A DNA stretch of 13,130 nt from Actinomycetes bacterium (GCA_029778515.1 JAKOQD010000221.1:1-13130), one strand, 5' to 3'; positions 1-8,379 are shown, counted from the first letter of the stretch. A program made the numbers and translations. The notes: generated from the letters alone by a model not told the origin.

Positions 1-1
1 C

Positions 2-859
2 GGCACCTCGCTGTTCCGCATTCAGCCTTCGGAGTTCGCCAAGCTGGCCATCGTGCTGTGGGGGGCGGACATCTTCGCGCGCAAGCGAAAGCAACTCGGC
101 GACCCGCGGCACCTGTTGATCCCGTTCCTGCCGGCCTCGTTGATCCTGATCGGCCTGGTCGTGCTGCAGTCCGACCTGGGCACAGGCATGATCATGGGCG
201 CGCTGGTGCTGGCGGTGCTCTGGTATGTCGGCGCGTCCTGGAAGGTGCTCGGTGCGATCGTCGGCTCCGTGGCCGCTGCGGTCGGGCTGCTGGTGGTCAC
301 CTCGCCCTACCGGATGACCCGAATCCTCGGTTTCTTCAACCAGGAAGTCGACCAGTTGGGCGTCAACCACCAGCCGATCAAGGCGATCTTCGCGCTCGCG
401 TCCGGCGGTTGGTGGGGGCTGGGGCTCGGTGCCAGCCGGCAGAAGTGGGGTGGCCTGGTGGAGTCCCACACCGACTACGTGCTGGCCGTGATCGGCGAGG
501 AACTCGGCCTGATCGGCACGCTGAGCGTGCTGATCCTCTTCCTGATCCTCGGCTACGCCGGCTTCCGGATCGCGATGCGCTCCGACATCCGGTTCTGCCG
601 CTACGCCGCAGCCGGTGTGACCAGCTGGTTCATGATCCAGGCGTTGGTCAACATCGCCGTCGTGCTGCGGATGATCCCGGTTATCGGTGTGCCCCTGCCG
701 CTGCTCTCCTACGGCGGCTCGGCGCTGATGGCCAATCTGATGGCGCTCGGCGTGCTGCTGGCCTGTGCCCGCCAGGAGCCGGAGTATCGCGCGTTCGCCC
801 GCCGCCGGCGCAGCCGCAAGGAACGGGCACTGGTGACTACCGCCGCGGGACGCGCGTGA
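2..859 (+). CDS. ftsW: FtsW, SEDS-family septal peptidoglycan glycosyltransferase (5' truncated)
   Basis: The open frame runs from the first bases of the window without a start, so the N-terminal part is missing; 285 codons remain. FtsW polymerises lipid II into glycan strands at the septum, in the membrane, together with a class B PBP. The SEDS hallmarks are visible: QPSEFAKLA at visible residues 8-16, several hydrophobic segments, the loop around GWWGLGLGASRQKWGG followed by ESHTDYVLAVIGEELG, and LPLLSYGGSAL near the last membrane segment. The C-terminal tail is short and basic (RRRRSRKER). The stop overlaps the murG start in GTGA, so the two are probably translationally coupled. RodA is the main alternative, but position directly before murG in a dcw cluster favours FtsW. 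Confidence 0.95.
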   Translation, partial: GTSLFRIQPSEFAKLAIVLWGADIFARKRKQLGDPRHLLIPFLPASLILIGLVVLQSDLGTGMIMGALVLAVLWYVGASWKVLGAIVGSVAAAVGLLVVTSPYRMTRILGFFNQEVDQLGVNHQPIKAIFALASGGWWGLGLGASRQKWGGLVESHTDYVLAVIGEELGLIGTLSVLILFLILGYAGFRIAMRSDIRFCRYAAAGVTSWFMIQALVNIAVVLRMIPVIGVPLPLLSYGGSALMANLMALGVLLACARQEPEYRAFARRRRSRKERALVTTAAGRA

Positions 860-1959
860 ACGCCGTCCGAATCGTTCTCGCCGGGGGTGGCACCGCCGGA
901 CATACCTCGCCGCTGATCGCCACCGCGAACTCGCTGGCCGAACTGGCCGAGGTCGACGTCGTCTGCGTGGGCACGCCCAAGGGCCTGGAGTCCAGGGTGA
1001 TCCCGGACGCGGGCCTGCGGCTGCAGTTGATCCCGCCGGTGCCGCTGCCGCGCCGGATCACCCCGGAACTGTTCGCCGTGCCCGGACGCCTGTGGCGGGC
1101 CGTCCGCGAAGCCAAGGCCATCCTGGTCGCCCACGGGGCGGAGGTGGCGGTCGGCTTCGGCGGCTATGTGTCGTTGCCGGTCTATCTCGCGGCGCGTCAG
1201 GCCAAGGTGCCGCTGGTGCTGCACGAGGGCAACTACGTGCCCGGTCTGGCCAACCGGATCGCTGCCCGGTTCACCCCGCATGTGGTGACCACTTTCGCCG
1301 AGACCGCCCTGCCGCACGCCCAGCACCTGGGGCTGCCGGTGCGCGAGGCCATCGCCACCCTCGACCGGGACGCGCGGCGTCCGGCTGCTCGGGAAGCGTT
1401 CGGATTGCCCGCGGACGGGCGGGTGCTGCTGGTCAGCGGGGGATCGCAGGGCGCCCGCAGCCTCAACCAGGCGACGCTCGCCGCGCGCGAGCGGCTGCTG
1501 GCCGCCGGGATCTCGGTGCTGCACGTGCTGGGCGCGGCGAACCTCACTGCCGAGGATGTACCGGTCACCCACCCGAACACCGGTGCGGTCTACCGGCCGG
1601 TGGGCTACGTTGACGAGATGGCCAATGCCTACGCCGCGGCCGATCTGATGCTGGGCCGGGCCGGTGCAGGCACGGTGATGGAGACCGCCATGACCGGCCT
1701 GGTCACGATCTTCGTCCCGCTGCCGCACGGCAACGGTGAGCAGGCGCGCAACGCCGGCTTCCTGATCGAGGCGGACGCGGGCCGGCTGGTTACCGACGCC
1801 GAGCTGACCGCCGACCGGCTGGTGGCCGAAGTGGACGGGCTGCTGGCCGATCCCGAGCGCCTGGCGAGGATGTCCGCGACCTGTCGTCGGCTGGTGCCGG
1901 CGGACTCCGCAGCGAAGCTGGCCCGGTTGGTGCTCGCGGCGGCCCAGCGTAGAGACTGA
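856..1959 (+). CDS. murG: MurG, UDP-GlcNAc:MurNAc-pentapeptide-undecaprenol GlcNAc transferase
   Basis: MurG makes lipid II by adding GlcNAc to lipid I on the cytoplasmic face of the membrane. The 367-residue length is normal for the family. The N-terminal glycine-rich loop GGGTAGH lies at residues 10-16, with GFGGYVSLP and LHEGN further on. The C-terminal Rossmann domain has GGSQGA at 195-200, the acidic UDP-GlcNAc-binding residue E276 in GTVMETAMTG, and the PHGNGEQARNA stretch typical of actinobacterial MurG. The GTG start at 856 overlaps the ftsW stop by 4 nt and has a GGGA Shine-Dalgarno-like run a few bases upstream. The longer open frame upstream of 856 is only the shadow of ftsW. murC follows after 4 nt. 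Confidence 0.96.
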   Translation: MNAVRIVLAGGGTAGHTSPLIATANSLAELAEVDVVCVGTPKGLESRVIPDAGLRLQLIPPVPLPRRITPELFAVPGRLWRAVREAKAILVAHGAEVAVGFGGYVSLPVYLAARQAKVPLVLHEGNYVPGLANRIAARFTPHVVTTFAETALPHAQHLGLPVREAIATLDRDARRPAAREAFGLPADGRVLLVSGGSQGARSLNQATLAARERLLAAGISVLHVLGAANLTAEDVPVTHPNTGAVYRPVGYVDEMANAYAAADLMLGRAGAGTVMETAMTGLVTIFVPLPHGNGEQARNAGFLIEADAGRLVTDAELTADRLVAEVDGLLADPERLARMSATCRRLVPADSAAKLARLVLAAAQRRD

Positions 1960-1963
1960 ACCC

Positions 1964-3385
1964 ATGGCACTGATCGAACCCATCGACCTGCTGCCGGTCA
2001 CCGAGCTTGGCGCGGTCCACTTCATCGCGGTCGGCGGCGCCGGCATGAGCCCGATCGCCGCGATGTACGCCCAGCTCGGCGTGCCGGTCAGCGGCAGCGA
2101 CCAGGCCGACTCGCCGGTGCTCGCGCAGCTGGCCGCGCTCGGGGTGCGCACCTTCGTCGGCCACGACGCCGGACAACTCGGTGCCGCCGACACCGTGATC
2201 GTGTCGTCGGCCGTCCGCGGGACCAACCCCGAACTGGCCGAAGCTCGCCGCCGTGGCCTGCGGGTGTGGCATCGCAGCGCAGGGCTGGGCGCGCTGATGC
2301 TGGGCCGGCGTGGCGTCGCGATCACGGGCACGCACGGCAAGACCACCACCTCTGCGATGACCGCGGTGCTGCTGGCCGGTGCGGGTGCCGACCCCAGCTA
2401 CGTGGTGGGTTCGCCCTTGTCAGCGACCGGACGCGCGGACCACCTCGGCGCCGGCGAGGCGTTCGTGGTCGAGGCCGACGAGAGCGACGGGTCGTTCCGG
2501 CAGTACCCGGCCGAAGTAGTGGTGATCACCAACATCGAAGCCGATCATCTCGACAACTGGGGCACCGCGGAGCGGTACGCGTCCGGTTTCGCCGAATTGG
2601 TCAGCGCCGACCACGTACGGGTGGTCGTGACCAGCGCCGACGATCCTGGGACGCGCGACCTGATCCCTCTGGCACGGGCGGCCGGCAAGCAGGTGATCAC
2701 GTTCGGCGAAGCGGCGGACGCCGATGTGCGGCTCAGCGACCTCAGCTTCCCGGCGTCCGGCGCCCGGGCGATGCTGACCGCAGCCGATGACGCCGGGCCG
2801 CTAGAACTGGCCGTGCCCGGTAGCTACAACCTGCGCAATGCCGCGGCGGCCTATGCCGCCGGCCGGGCGATCGGCTGCCCCGGTGACCGGCTGCGGGCGG
2901 CTGCGGCCAGCTTCACCGGCACGCAGCGACGGTTCCAGCCGGTCGGCGACGTGGCCGGCGTCCGCATCTTCGACGACTACGCCCACCATCCGACCGAGGT
3001 GGCGGCGACGCTCACCGCCGCGCGCGGCCTGGTCGGCTGCGGCCGGCTGGTGGCCTGCTTCCAGCCGCATCTGTTCACCCGCACCCGCGACTTCGCGGCC
3101 GAGTTCGGCGCGGCCCTCGCGCTGGCGGACGAGATCGTCGTGCTCGGCATCTACCCGGCCAGGGAGGATCCGATCCCAGGCGTCAGCGGACGCCTGGTCG
3201 CCGACGCTGCGGCCGGGGTCGCGCCGGGCCGCGTCCACTACGTCGAGACCCTAACCGAAGCCGCGCCGGCCCTGGTCGGGCTGGTTCGCTCCGGCGACCT
3301 GGTGGTCACCCTCGGCGCCGGCGATGTCACCAAGGTCGGACCCGAGCTGGCTCGCCGGCTGGCCATTGGGGAAACGCCGGCGTGA
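1964..3385 (+). CDS. murC: MurC, UDP-N-acetylmuramate--L-alanine ligase
   Basis: MurC performs the ATP-dependent addition of L-alanine to UDP-MurNAc, the first step of the stem peptide, in the cytoplasm. It has 473 residues, normal for the family. The UDP-binding N-terminal domain begins HFIAVGGAGMSPIA (from residue 19). The P-loop ITGTHGKTTT is at 120-129. ADESDGSF and NIEADHLDNWG are in the central ligase domain. DDYAHHPTEV (from D337) and FQPHLFTRTRDF in the C-terminal domain are MurC signatures that separate it from MurD/E/F. The ATG lies 4 nt after the murG stop with only a weak Shine-Dalgarno, so translation probably depends on coupling to murG. No murB lies between it and ftsQ, as in mycobacterial clusters. 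Confidence 0.97.
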   Translation: MALIEPIDLLPVTELGAVHFIAVGGAGMSPIAAMYAQLGVPVSGSDQADSPVLAQLAALGVRTFVGHDAGQLGAADTVIVSSAVRGTNPELAEARRRGLRVWHRSAGLGALMLGRRGVAITGTHGKTTTSAMTAVLLAGAGADPSYVVGSPLSATGRADHLGAGEAFVVEADESDGSFRQYPAEVVVITNIEADHLDNWGTAERYASGFAELVSADHVRVVVTSADDPGTRDLIPLARAAGKQVITFGEAADADVRLSDLSFPASGARAMLTAADDAGPLELAVPGSYNLRNAAAAYAAGRAIGCPGDRLRAAAASFTGTQRRFQPVGDVAGVRIFDDYAHHPTEVAATLTAARGLVGCGRLVACFQPHLFTRTRDFAAEFGAALALADEIVVLGIYPAREDPIPGVSGRLVADAAAGVAPGRVHYVETLTEAAPALVGLVRSGDLVVTLGAGDVTKVGPELARRLAIGETPA

Positions 3386-4098
3386 CCCCGATCAGTGACG
3401 CCACCTCCAGGCTGGAACTGCGGCGGCGCGACGACCGTCGCCGGCGTTGGCGCCGGCGGCTGATCGCGGCCGCGGTCGTGGCGCTGGTGCTCGTCGGTGG
3501 CTACATCGTGGGCTTCTCGCCGGTGCTCGCGGCGCACTCGGTGGAGGTGAAGGGCGCGAAGGTGCTGACCAAGGCGGAAGTGCTGGACGCGGCCCAGGTG
3601 GCCACGGGCACGCCGCTGATGTGGGTGGATCCCGCCGGCGTGGCCGCGAAGGTCGCCGGCCTGCCGCCGGTGGCCGAGGTGACCGTCCTGCGCGACTGGC
3701 CGAATGCCGTCCGGATCGAGGTGGTCGAGCGCAAGGCTCGGCTGGCCATTCCCGCCGGCGGTGGCTATCTGCTGGCGGACGCCACCGGCGTCGTCTTCCA
3801 GGCGGTGGAGCACGCGCCGTCCGGGCTGGTCGTGGTGGCCGCGGACCCGTCCGATCAGCAGGTGCTGGTGGACGTGGGCACGGTCTTCTCCGCGCTCAGC
3901 CCGGCCACGGCTGCAAAGGTGTCCCGGCTTGAGGCCACCAGCACCGACGGCATCTCGCTGCGCCTGCTGGACGGCTCCCGGGTGGTCTGGGGGAGCGCCG
4001 AGCAATCCCCGCTGAAGAGCGAGGTGCTGGACGCGCTGCTCCCGCTGGGCGGAACGGTGTTCAACGTGTCCGCGCCGGGCTTCCCGACCCGGCGTTGA
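3382..4098 (+). CDS. ftsQ: FtsQ/DivIB, divisome bitopic membrane protein
   Basis: FtsQ is a scaffold linking cytoplasmic and periplasmic-side parts of the divisome. The 238-residue protein has a basic cytoplasmic tail (RRRDDRRRRWRRR at about 14-26), one membrane segment at about 27-49, then a POTRA domain (about 52-120: HSVEVKGAKVLTKAEVL and WPNAVRIEVVERKA) and a C-terminal beta domain. The last residues (VSAPGFPTRR) resemble actinobacterial FtsQ. The GTG start overlaps the murC stop in GTGA, with a GGGGA run 9 nt upstream. Identification rests on architecture and position between murC and ftsZ, since FtsQ sequence is poorly conserved. It is probably the last gene of the upstream transcription unit before the ftsZ promoter. 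Confidence 0.93.
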   Translation: MTPISDATSRLELRRRDDRRRRWRRRLIAAAVVALVLVGGYIVGFSPVLAAHSVEVKGAKVLTKAEVLDAAQVATGTPLMWVDPAGVAAKVAGLPPVAEVTVLRDWPNAVRIEVVERKARLAIPAGGGYLLADATGVVFQAVEHAPSGLVVVAADPSDQQVLVDVGTVFSALSPATAAKVSRLEATSTDGISLRLLDGSRVVWGSAEQSPLKSEVLDALLPLGGTVFNVSAPGFPTRR

Positions 4099-4113
4099 GA
4101 CTGGATCGAGCAA

Positions 4114-4134
4114 CCCTGAACCCCTACTTGAGGG
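4114..4134. repeat. imperfect inverted repeat in the ftsQ-ftsZ gap
   Basis: CCCTGAA (4114-4120) and TTGAGGG (4128-4134) pair at six of seven positions around a 7-nt loop, 16 nt after the ftsQ stop and about 24 nt before the proposed ftsZ -35 box. I recall AACCCT...AGGGTT-like repeats in the same gap of other actinobacteria, which would suggest a conserved operator, but this is memory and was not checked. It could also act as a weak terminator for the upstream operon. Confidence 0.4.
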
Positions 4135-4157
4135 ACGCGCCGAGCGATTCGGCAATC

Positions 4158-4187
4158 TTGGACATGGCAATGGGTGATCCCTAGCCT
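4158..4187 (+). promoter_or_regulatory. candidate ftsZ promoter (TTGGAC-N18-TAGCCT)
   Basis: A -35-like TTGGAC (4158-4163) is separated by 18 nt from TAGCCT (4182-4187), which fits the actinobacterial TANNNT -10 pattern. Transcription would begin near 4194, leaving a leader of about 100 nt before ftsZ. The same boxes and spacing recur before divIVA (7110-7139), which strengthens the call. Not tested experimentally here. Confidence 0.5.
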
Positions 4188-4296
4188 TGGGAGCGCGCCG
4201 AAGCCTGTTTGCACTTCCCCGCTCGCCCGCTTCGTCGAACTAAATCGAGATTTCACAACGTCTGAGCATTTCGGACTCGGAGTAAGGGTGGGTGTC

Positions 4297-5439
<1,143 letters not shown>

Positions 5440-5455
5440 GCCGGGCCAGCCCCCC

Positions 5456-6193
5456 ATGTACAGCTTCAGAAACGATCCCGGCGCCGACGGCGTCGGGATC
5501 GTCTTCTTCGACGCCATCTCCGCGGCCGGCGGCCGGCTCGACCTCACCCTGCACCGACCAGAGACGGCGGCCGAGCCTAGCGAGGCCTGGCGGAATCCGG
5601 ACTGGGACCTGGTCGAGGACGCGCTGGCCGTGCCCGCGCTCAACGCCTACCAGGTGCACGGCCGGGCCGTGCTCACCGTGACGCGGGACACCGACCCGCA
5701 GGCGCTGGCCACCACGGCGGCCGATGCCCTCGCCACCACTGAGCGCGGCCTTGGGCTCGCAGTGCGGGCGGCCGACTGCGTGCCCGTGCTGTTCGCGGAC
5801 TCGTCCGCCGGTGTGGTCGCAGCTGCGCATGCCGGCCGGGTCGGCCTGGCGGACGGAGTGCTCGTGGCCACCCTTGAGCGAATGGCTGAACTCGGTTCGC
5901 AGGAAGTGACCGCCTGGATCGGGCCGCACATCTGCGGCGAATGCTACGAAGTGCCCGCCGAACTGCGGGACAGCTTCACTGCCGCGCATCCGGCCGCCTG
6001 GGCTACGACCAGCTGGGGCACGCCGGGCCTCGACCTTGGCGCAGCGGCGCAGGCTCAGCTCACCGAGCTCGGCGCGCGCGTCGTCCGGGTGGATCCCTGC
6101 ACGCGTTCCACACCATCACTGCACTCCTACCGGCGCGACGGCGCCGCAAGCGGCCGCCAGGCCGGTCTGGTCTGGCTCTCCGACGTTCCCTGA
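5456..6193 (+). CDS. pgeF: PgeF/YfiH family peptidoglycan editing factor (multicopper oxidase-like laccase domain)
   Basis: This is the YfiH/YlmD family; in E. coli, PgeF removes mis-made UDP-MurNAc-L-Ser so that serine does not enter the stem peptide, and family members also show purine nucleoside phosphorylase or adenosine deaminase activity. The protein has 245 residues. The metal and catalytic residues are present: H68 in QVHG, C108 in RAADCVP and H125 in AAHAG, followed by IGPHICGECYEV and the C-terminal LHSYRRDG. The usual HAGWRG is HAGRVG here, which I believe is within actinobacterial variation. The ATG lies 16 nt after the ftsZ stop with no recognisable Shine-Dalgarno, and codons 6-16 form a strong hairpin (5472-5502). 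A role cleaning up MurC products is an inference from the family and the cluster. Confidence 0.9.
   Translation: MYSFRNDPGADGVGIVFFDAISAAGGRLDLTLHRPETAAEPSEAWRNPDWDLVEDALAVPALNAYQVHGRAVLTVTRDTDPQALATTAADALATTERGLGLAVRAADCVPVLFADSSAGVVAAAHAGRVGLADGVLVATLERMAELGSQEVTAWIGPHICGECYEVPAELRDSFTAAHPAAWATTSWGTPGLDLGAAAQAQLTELGARVVRVDPCTRSTPSLHSYRRDGAASGRQAGLVWLSDVP
5472..5510 (+). terminator. terminator-like hairpin inside the pgeF 5' coding region, just after ftsZ
   Basis: Bases 5472-5485 pair with 5489-5502 over 14 positions (13 Watson-Crick, one G-U at 5481/5493) around a GAC loop. The pyrimidine-rich TCTTCTTC follows directly (5502-5509). The hairpin starts 32 nt after the ftsZ stop and occupies pgeF codons 6-16, so it could end most ftsZ transcripts or hold back pgeF translation. 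It lies in coding sequence, so its regulatory role is an inference from shape alone. Confidence 0.5.
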
Positions 6194-6236
6194 GCGTGTC
6201 GGCAACCGCCTGCGGGATCCCAGGGGCCACGCGGAC

Positions 6237-6242
6237 TAGAGT
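6237..6242 (+). promoter_or_regulatory. possible -10 box upstream of sepF
   Basis: TAGAGT fits TANNNT and lies 30 nt before the sepF ATG in the 79-nt pgeF-sepF gap. No convincing -35 box is visible at 16-19 nt spacing, so it is a weak call. If real, transcription would start near 6249 with a short leader carrying the sepF ribosome binding site. Confidence 0.25.
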
Positions 6243-6272
6243 CGGCAAGGACTGGCGAGAAAGGCGAATCCG

Positions 6273-6746
6273 ATGGCTGACCGATTCAAGAAGGCCGCTG
6301 TATGGCTCGGCCTGGTGTCCGACGACGATTACGCCGAGCCTGAGCCCGGTGCTGACGAGGTCACCGAGCAGGTGGTCGACCGTCGCGACGCTGAGCCCAG
6401 CCGTAGTCCAGCTACGGTGACCGAGTTGGAGACCCGGCGTCCGGTGAAGGATCACCCGCGGGTGGCCGACATCAACCGCATCATCACGGTGCATCCGCGC
6501 ACCTACAACGAAGCTCGCACGATCGGCGAGAACTTCCGCGACGGCATTCCGGTGATCATGAACCTCACCGACATGGAGGATACAGACGCGAAGCGTCTGG
6601 TCGACTTCTCCGCCGGCCTGATCTTTGGCCTGCGTGGCAGCATTGAGCGCATCACCAGCAAGGTGTTCCTGCTCTCGCCGCACAACGTCACCGTGGCTGC
6701 CGAGGACAAGGAGCGCCTGGCCGGCGGGTTCTTCAACCAGTCCTGA
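6273..6746 (+). CDS. sepF: SepF, FtsZ membrane anchor and Z-ring assembly protein
   Basis: SepF bundles FtsZ and ties it to the membrane; in actinobacteria, which lack FtsA, it is regarded as the essential anchor. The 157-residue protein has an N-terminal amphipathic helix candidate (MADRFKKAAVWLGLV), an acidic then disordered linker to about residue 60, and the folded SepF/DUF552 domain with ITVHPRTYNEARTIGENFRDG, VIMNLTDMED, the RLVDFSAGLIFGLRG stretch, KVFLLSPHNV and the terminal GGFFNQS. GAAAGG upstream of the ATG serves as the Shine-Dalgarno. In many relatives yggS sits between pgeF and sepF; here there are only 79 nt and no trace of it. Its partner is the C-terminal peptide of the FtsZ encoded upstream. 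Confidence 0.96.
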   Translation: MADRFKKAAVWLGLVSDDDYAEPEPGADEVTEQVVDRRDAEPSRSPATVTELETRRPVKDHPRVADINRIITVHPRTYNEARTIGENFRDGIPVIMNLTDMEDTDAKRLVDFSAGLIFGLRGSIERITSKVFLLSPHNVTVAAEDKERLAGGFFNQS

Positions 6747-6782
6747 CCCGGCTTCGGCCAGGTCAATTCGGAAAGGCAGCAA

Positions 6783-7064
6783 ATGGCCCTCGTCGCGCTC
6801 CTGCTCGGGTGGGCCGTATGGGCCTATCTGGTCATACTGACCGTCCGGCTGGTGCTGGGCTGGCTGCCGGTGCTCATCCGTGGCTGGGAGCCGCGCGGCT
6901 GGCTTTCCGTGGTGGCCGAGTTCGTGTACACGGTCACCGACCCGCCGTTGCGGGCACTCGGTCGGGTGCTCAAGCCACTGCGCGTCGGTGACCTGCAGAT
7001 CGATTTGGCGTTCCTGGTGCTGTATTTCGGGTTGCTGGTCGTCCAGCGGCTACTGGCCGGCTGA
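6783..7064 (+). CDS. YggT-family integral membrane protein
   Basis: A 93-residue protein with two hydrophobic segments (about residues 2-30 and 74-91), separated by a segment containing TDPPLRALGRVLKPLRVGDLQIDLA. The TDPPLR...PxxxGxxDLA arrangement is the YggT family signature. The biochemical role is not firmly known; family members sit next to sepF and divIVA in Gram-positive bacteria and have been linked to envelope or division functions, so a role at the division membrane is an inference. A good Shine-Dalgarno (GGAAAGG, 6770-6776) precedes the ATG, 36 nt after sepF, so it is likely co-transcribed with sepF. Confidence 0.9.
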   Translation: MALVALLLGWAVWAYLVILTVRLVLGWLPVLIRGWEPRGWLSVVAEFVYTVTDPPLRALGRVLKPLRVGDLQIDLAFLVLYFGLLVVQRLLAG

Positions 7065-7109
7065 CTCTTGACCCGCGGTTCAACCCTGCTTCTCATCAAT
7101 GCGCGGTGC

Positions 7110-7139
7110 TTGGCCTCAGGATCCGTGCTGCACTAGCCT
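7110..7139 (+). promoter_or_regulatory. candidate divIVA promoter (TTGGCC-N18-TAGCCT)
   Basis: TTGGCC (7110-7115), an 18-nt spacer and TAGCCT (7134-7139) lie in the 135-nt gap before divIVA. Transcription would start near 7146, giving a leader of about 54 nt that includes a short perfect inverted repeat (GTGCC-T-GGCAC, 7170-7180) and the GAGG ribosome binding site at 7190-7193. The boxes and spacing match the candidate ftsZ promoter except for one -35 base. Confidence 0.5.
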
Positions 7140-7199
7140 GAGAAAGCCCTTCGACAGGCGCGTGACTGCGTGCCTGGCACATGACACGTGAGGTGAGTA

Positions 7200-8315
7200 A
7201 TGACCCTGACCCTGGAGCAGGTCCGCCAGACCCGCTTTCACCTGGCCCGTCGTAACGGCTATGAGCCGGTAGACGTCGACAACTTCGTCGACAAGGTCGA
7301 GGCGACGCTCTCCCAGTTGAACGAGGAGAACGCCACCCTTAAGCAGCAGGTGGATGCGCTCAGCTCCAGCGAGCCTTCGAGCATCTTCGTGCCCGGCGAC
7401 TCCGCTGAGGCCGACCAACTGAAGGCTGAACTCCAGGGCCGCAGCGACGAGCTCGCCTCCGTCCGCGGCGAACTGGACAGACTCCGCAATGAGCTGTCCG
7501 GGAAGTCGGCTGAGCTCGACCAGGTCCGCGCCGAACTGGTGGCCGTCCGGAGCGACCTCGACGCGGCACGCAACGGTGACGTCGGCCGGTCGGACGAGCT
7601 CGCGCACATCCGTGGTGAGCTGGACGCCGCCCGTGCCGAGGTCGACGGTCTGCGGGCCGAACTCGACGGCGTTCGCGGCGAGGCCGACCAGCTTCGCCAG
7701 GTCGCTGCCGATGCCCAGGCTGCCGCTGTCGCAGCGCAGGGCGCTCCGGTCGAGCCGGTCGCCCCGACGGGCAAGGTCGACAACATCGTGGTCACCACGT
7801 CCGCTGAGGCTTCCCCGGCCGTCACCCGCCTGCTGCAGATGGCGACCGAGCAGGCCGAGCGCCTGGTCGGCGAGTCCCAGGTCGAGGCGCAGAGAATTGT
7901 GGCGTCCGCCCGGGCCGAAGCCGAAAGCGTCATCGACGGCGCCAACAAGAAGGCCCACGAGACCCTCACCGACGCCCGCACGCGTTCGGATCGGATCGAG
8001 TCCGAGGCCCGGGTCAACGCCGAGAAGCTGGTCGCGGACGCCCGCAACAACGCTGACTCGGTCAACGGCGACGCCGATCGCCGCCGCGCCGAGCTGTTCA
8101 GCGAGCTCGAGCGGGAGCGGGACGTCCTGCGCGGCAAGGTTGACCACCTGCGCTCGTTCGAAAGCAACTTCCGCACCAGCCTCACCAACCACCTGCAGAG
8201 CCAGGTGAAGGTGTTGAACGACGCGGTGATCGAGCCGGGAGACGTTCCGGAGATCCTCAGCGAGCCGGCTCCGGAATCGGCCACCCCGAGGTTGGACGCC
8301 CTGCTGGGCGAGTAG
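7200..8315 (+). CDS. divIVA: DivIVA/Wag31-type polar growth and division coiled-coil protein
   Basis: DivIVA proteins sense curved membrane at poles and septa and, in actinobacteria, direct tip growth. The 371-residue protein begins with the short globular DivIVA lipid-binding domain (MTLTLEQVRQTRF...GYEPVDVDNFVDKVE, residues 1-37), a first coil to about 52, a Ser/Pro-rich hinge (55-66), an unusually regular coiled coil at 69-166, an Ala/Pro linker (about 168-192), a second long coil at about 205-340 rich in Ala, Glu and Arg, and the C-terminal tail PRLDALLGE. Some mycobacterial Wag31 proteins are about 100 residues shorter, and the 69-166 block accounts for much of the difference. The ATG has GAGG 6 nt upstream. 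Its own promoter and the following hairpins suggest a largely separate transcript. Confidence 0.95.
   Translation: MTLTLEQVRQTRFHLARRNGYEPVDVDNFVDKVEATLSQLNEENATLKQQVDALSSSEPSSIFVPGDSAEADQLKAELQGRSDELASVRGELDRLRNELSGKSAELDQVRAELVAVRSDLDAARNGDVGRSDELAHIRGELDAARAEVDGLRAELDGVRGEADQLRQVAADAQAAAVAAQGAPVEPVAPTGKVDNIVVTTSAEASPAVTRLLQMATEQAERLVGESQVEAQRIVASARAEAESVIDGANKKAHETLTDARTRSDRIESEARVNAEKLVADARNNADSVNGDADRRRAELFSELERERDVLRGKVDHLRSFESNFRTSLTNHLQSQVKVLNDAVIEPGDVPEILSEPAPESATPRLDALLGE
7404..7697 (+). repeat. two 147-bp coding repeat units (14 heptads) in divIVA
   Basis: Residues 69-166 read as 14 unbroken 7-residue units of the form x-E-L-x-x-V-R. The second half (118-166) matches the first (69-117) in the same order, for example GRSDELASVRGELD and GRSDELAHIRGELD, which lie exactly 49 residues apart. 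This points to an internal duplication of seven heptads, though convergence on a heptad pattern could also produce some of the likeness. Confidence 0.6.
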
Positions 8316-8324
8316 CCGCTGCCA

Positions 8325-8358
8325 CGCCCGGCCAACGGCCGGGCGCGCGCTGCGTTTT
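8325..8358 (+). terminator. hairpin downstream of divIVA, possible terminator
   Basis: A perfect 9-bp GC-rich stem (8325-8333 with 8337-8345) encloses an AAC loop and starts 9 nt after the divIVA stop. A short TTTT run (8355-8358) follows 9 nt later. This is weak by the E. coli standard but plausible for an actinobacterium. A near copy of the hairpin lies downstream at 8363-8377. Confidence 0.5.
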
Positions 8359-8362
8359 GTGG

Positions 8363-8379
8363 CCGGCCAACGGTCGGGC
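8363..8379. repeat. second copy of the post-divIVA hairpin sequence
   Basis: This 17-mer differs from 8328-8344 by a single C-to-T change, which keeps the stem through a G-U pair (8366/8374); the 6-bp stem is 8363-8368 with 8372-8377 around the same AAC loop. It lies where the -35 region of the following promoter would be, so it could be an operator as well as a terminator repeat. Confidence 0.45.

Noticed and set aside
58..855. Extension of MurG upstream through the ftsW region
   Set aside because: The frame is open only because of base composition; MurG homology begins at GTG 856, which overlaps the ftsW stop in the common GTGA form.
709..2349. A 546-codon open frame on the minus strand across ftsW, murG and murC
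   Set aside because: It is the high-GC shadow of three well-identified plus-strand genes; the translation is low-complexity (rich in Arg, His, Gln, Gly) with no recognisable family.
4174..4296. N-terminal extension of FtsZ to ATG 4174
   Set aside because: The segment overlaps the candidate promoter, has no Shine-Dalgarno at the ATG, and does not resemble FtsZ, whose N-terminus begins just before NYLA.
7068..7096. TTGACC at 7068-7073 as a second divIVA promoter
   Set aside because: No TANNNT hexamer is found at 16-18 nt spacing, whereas the downstream pair 7110-7139 fits well.
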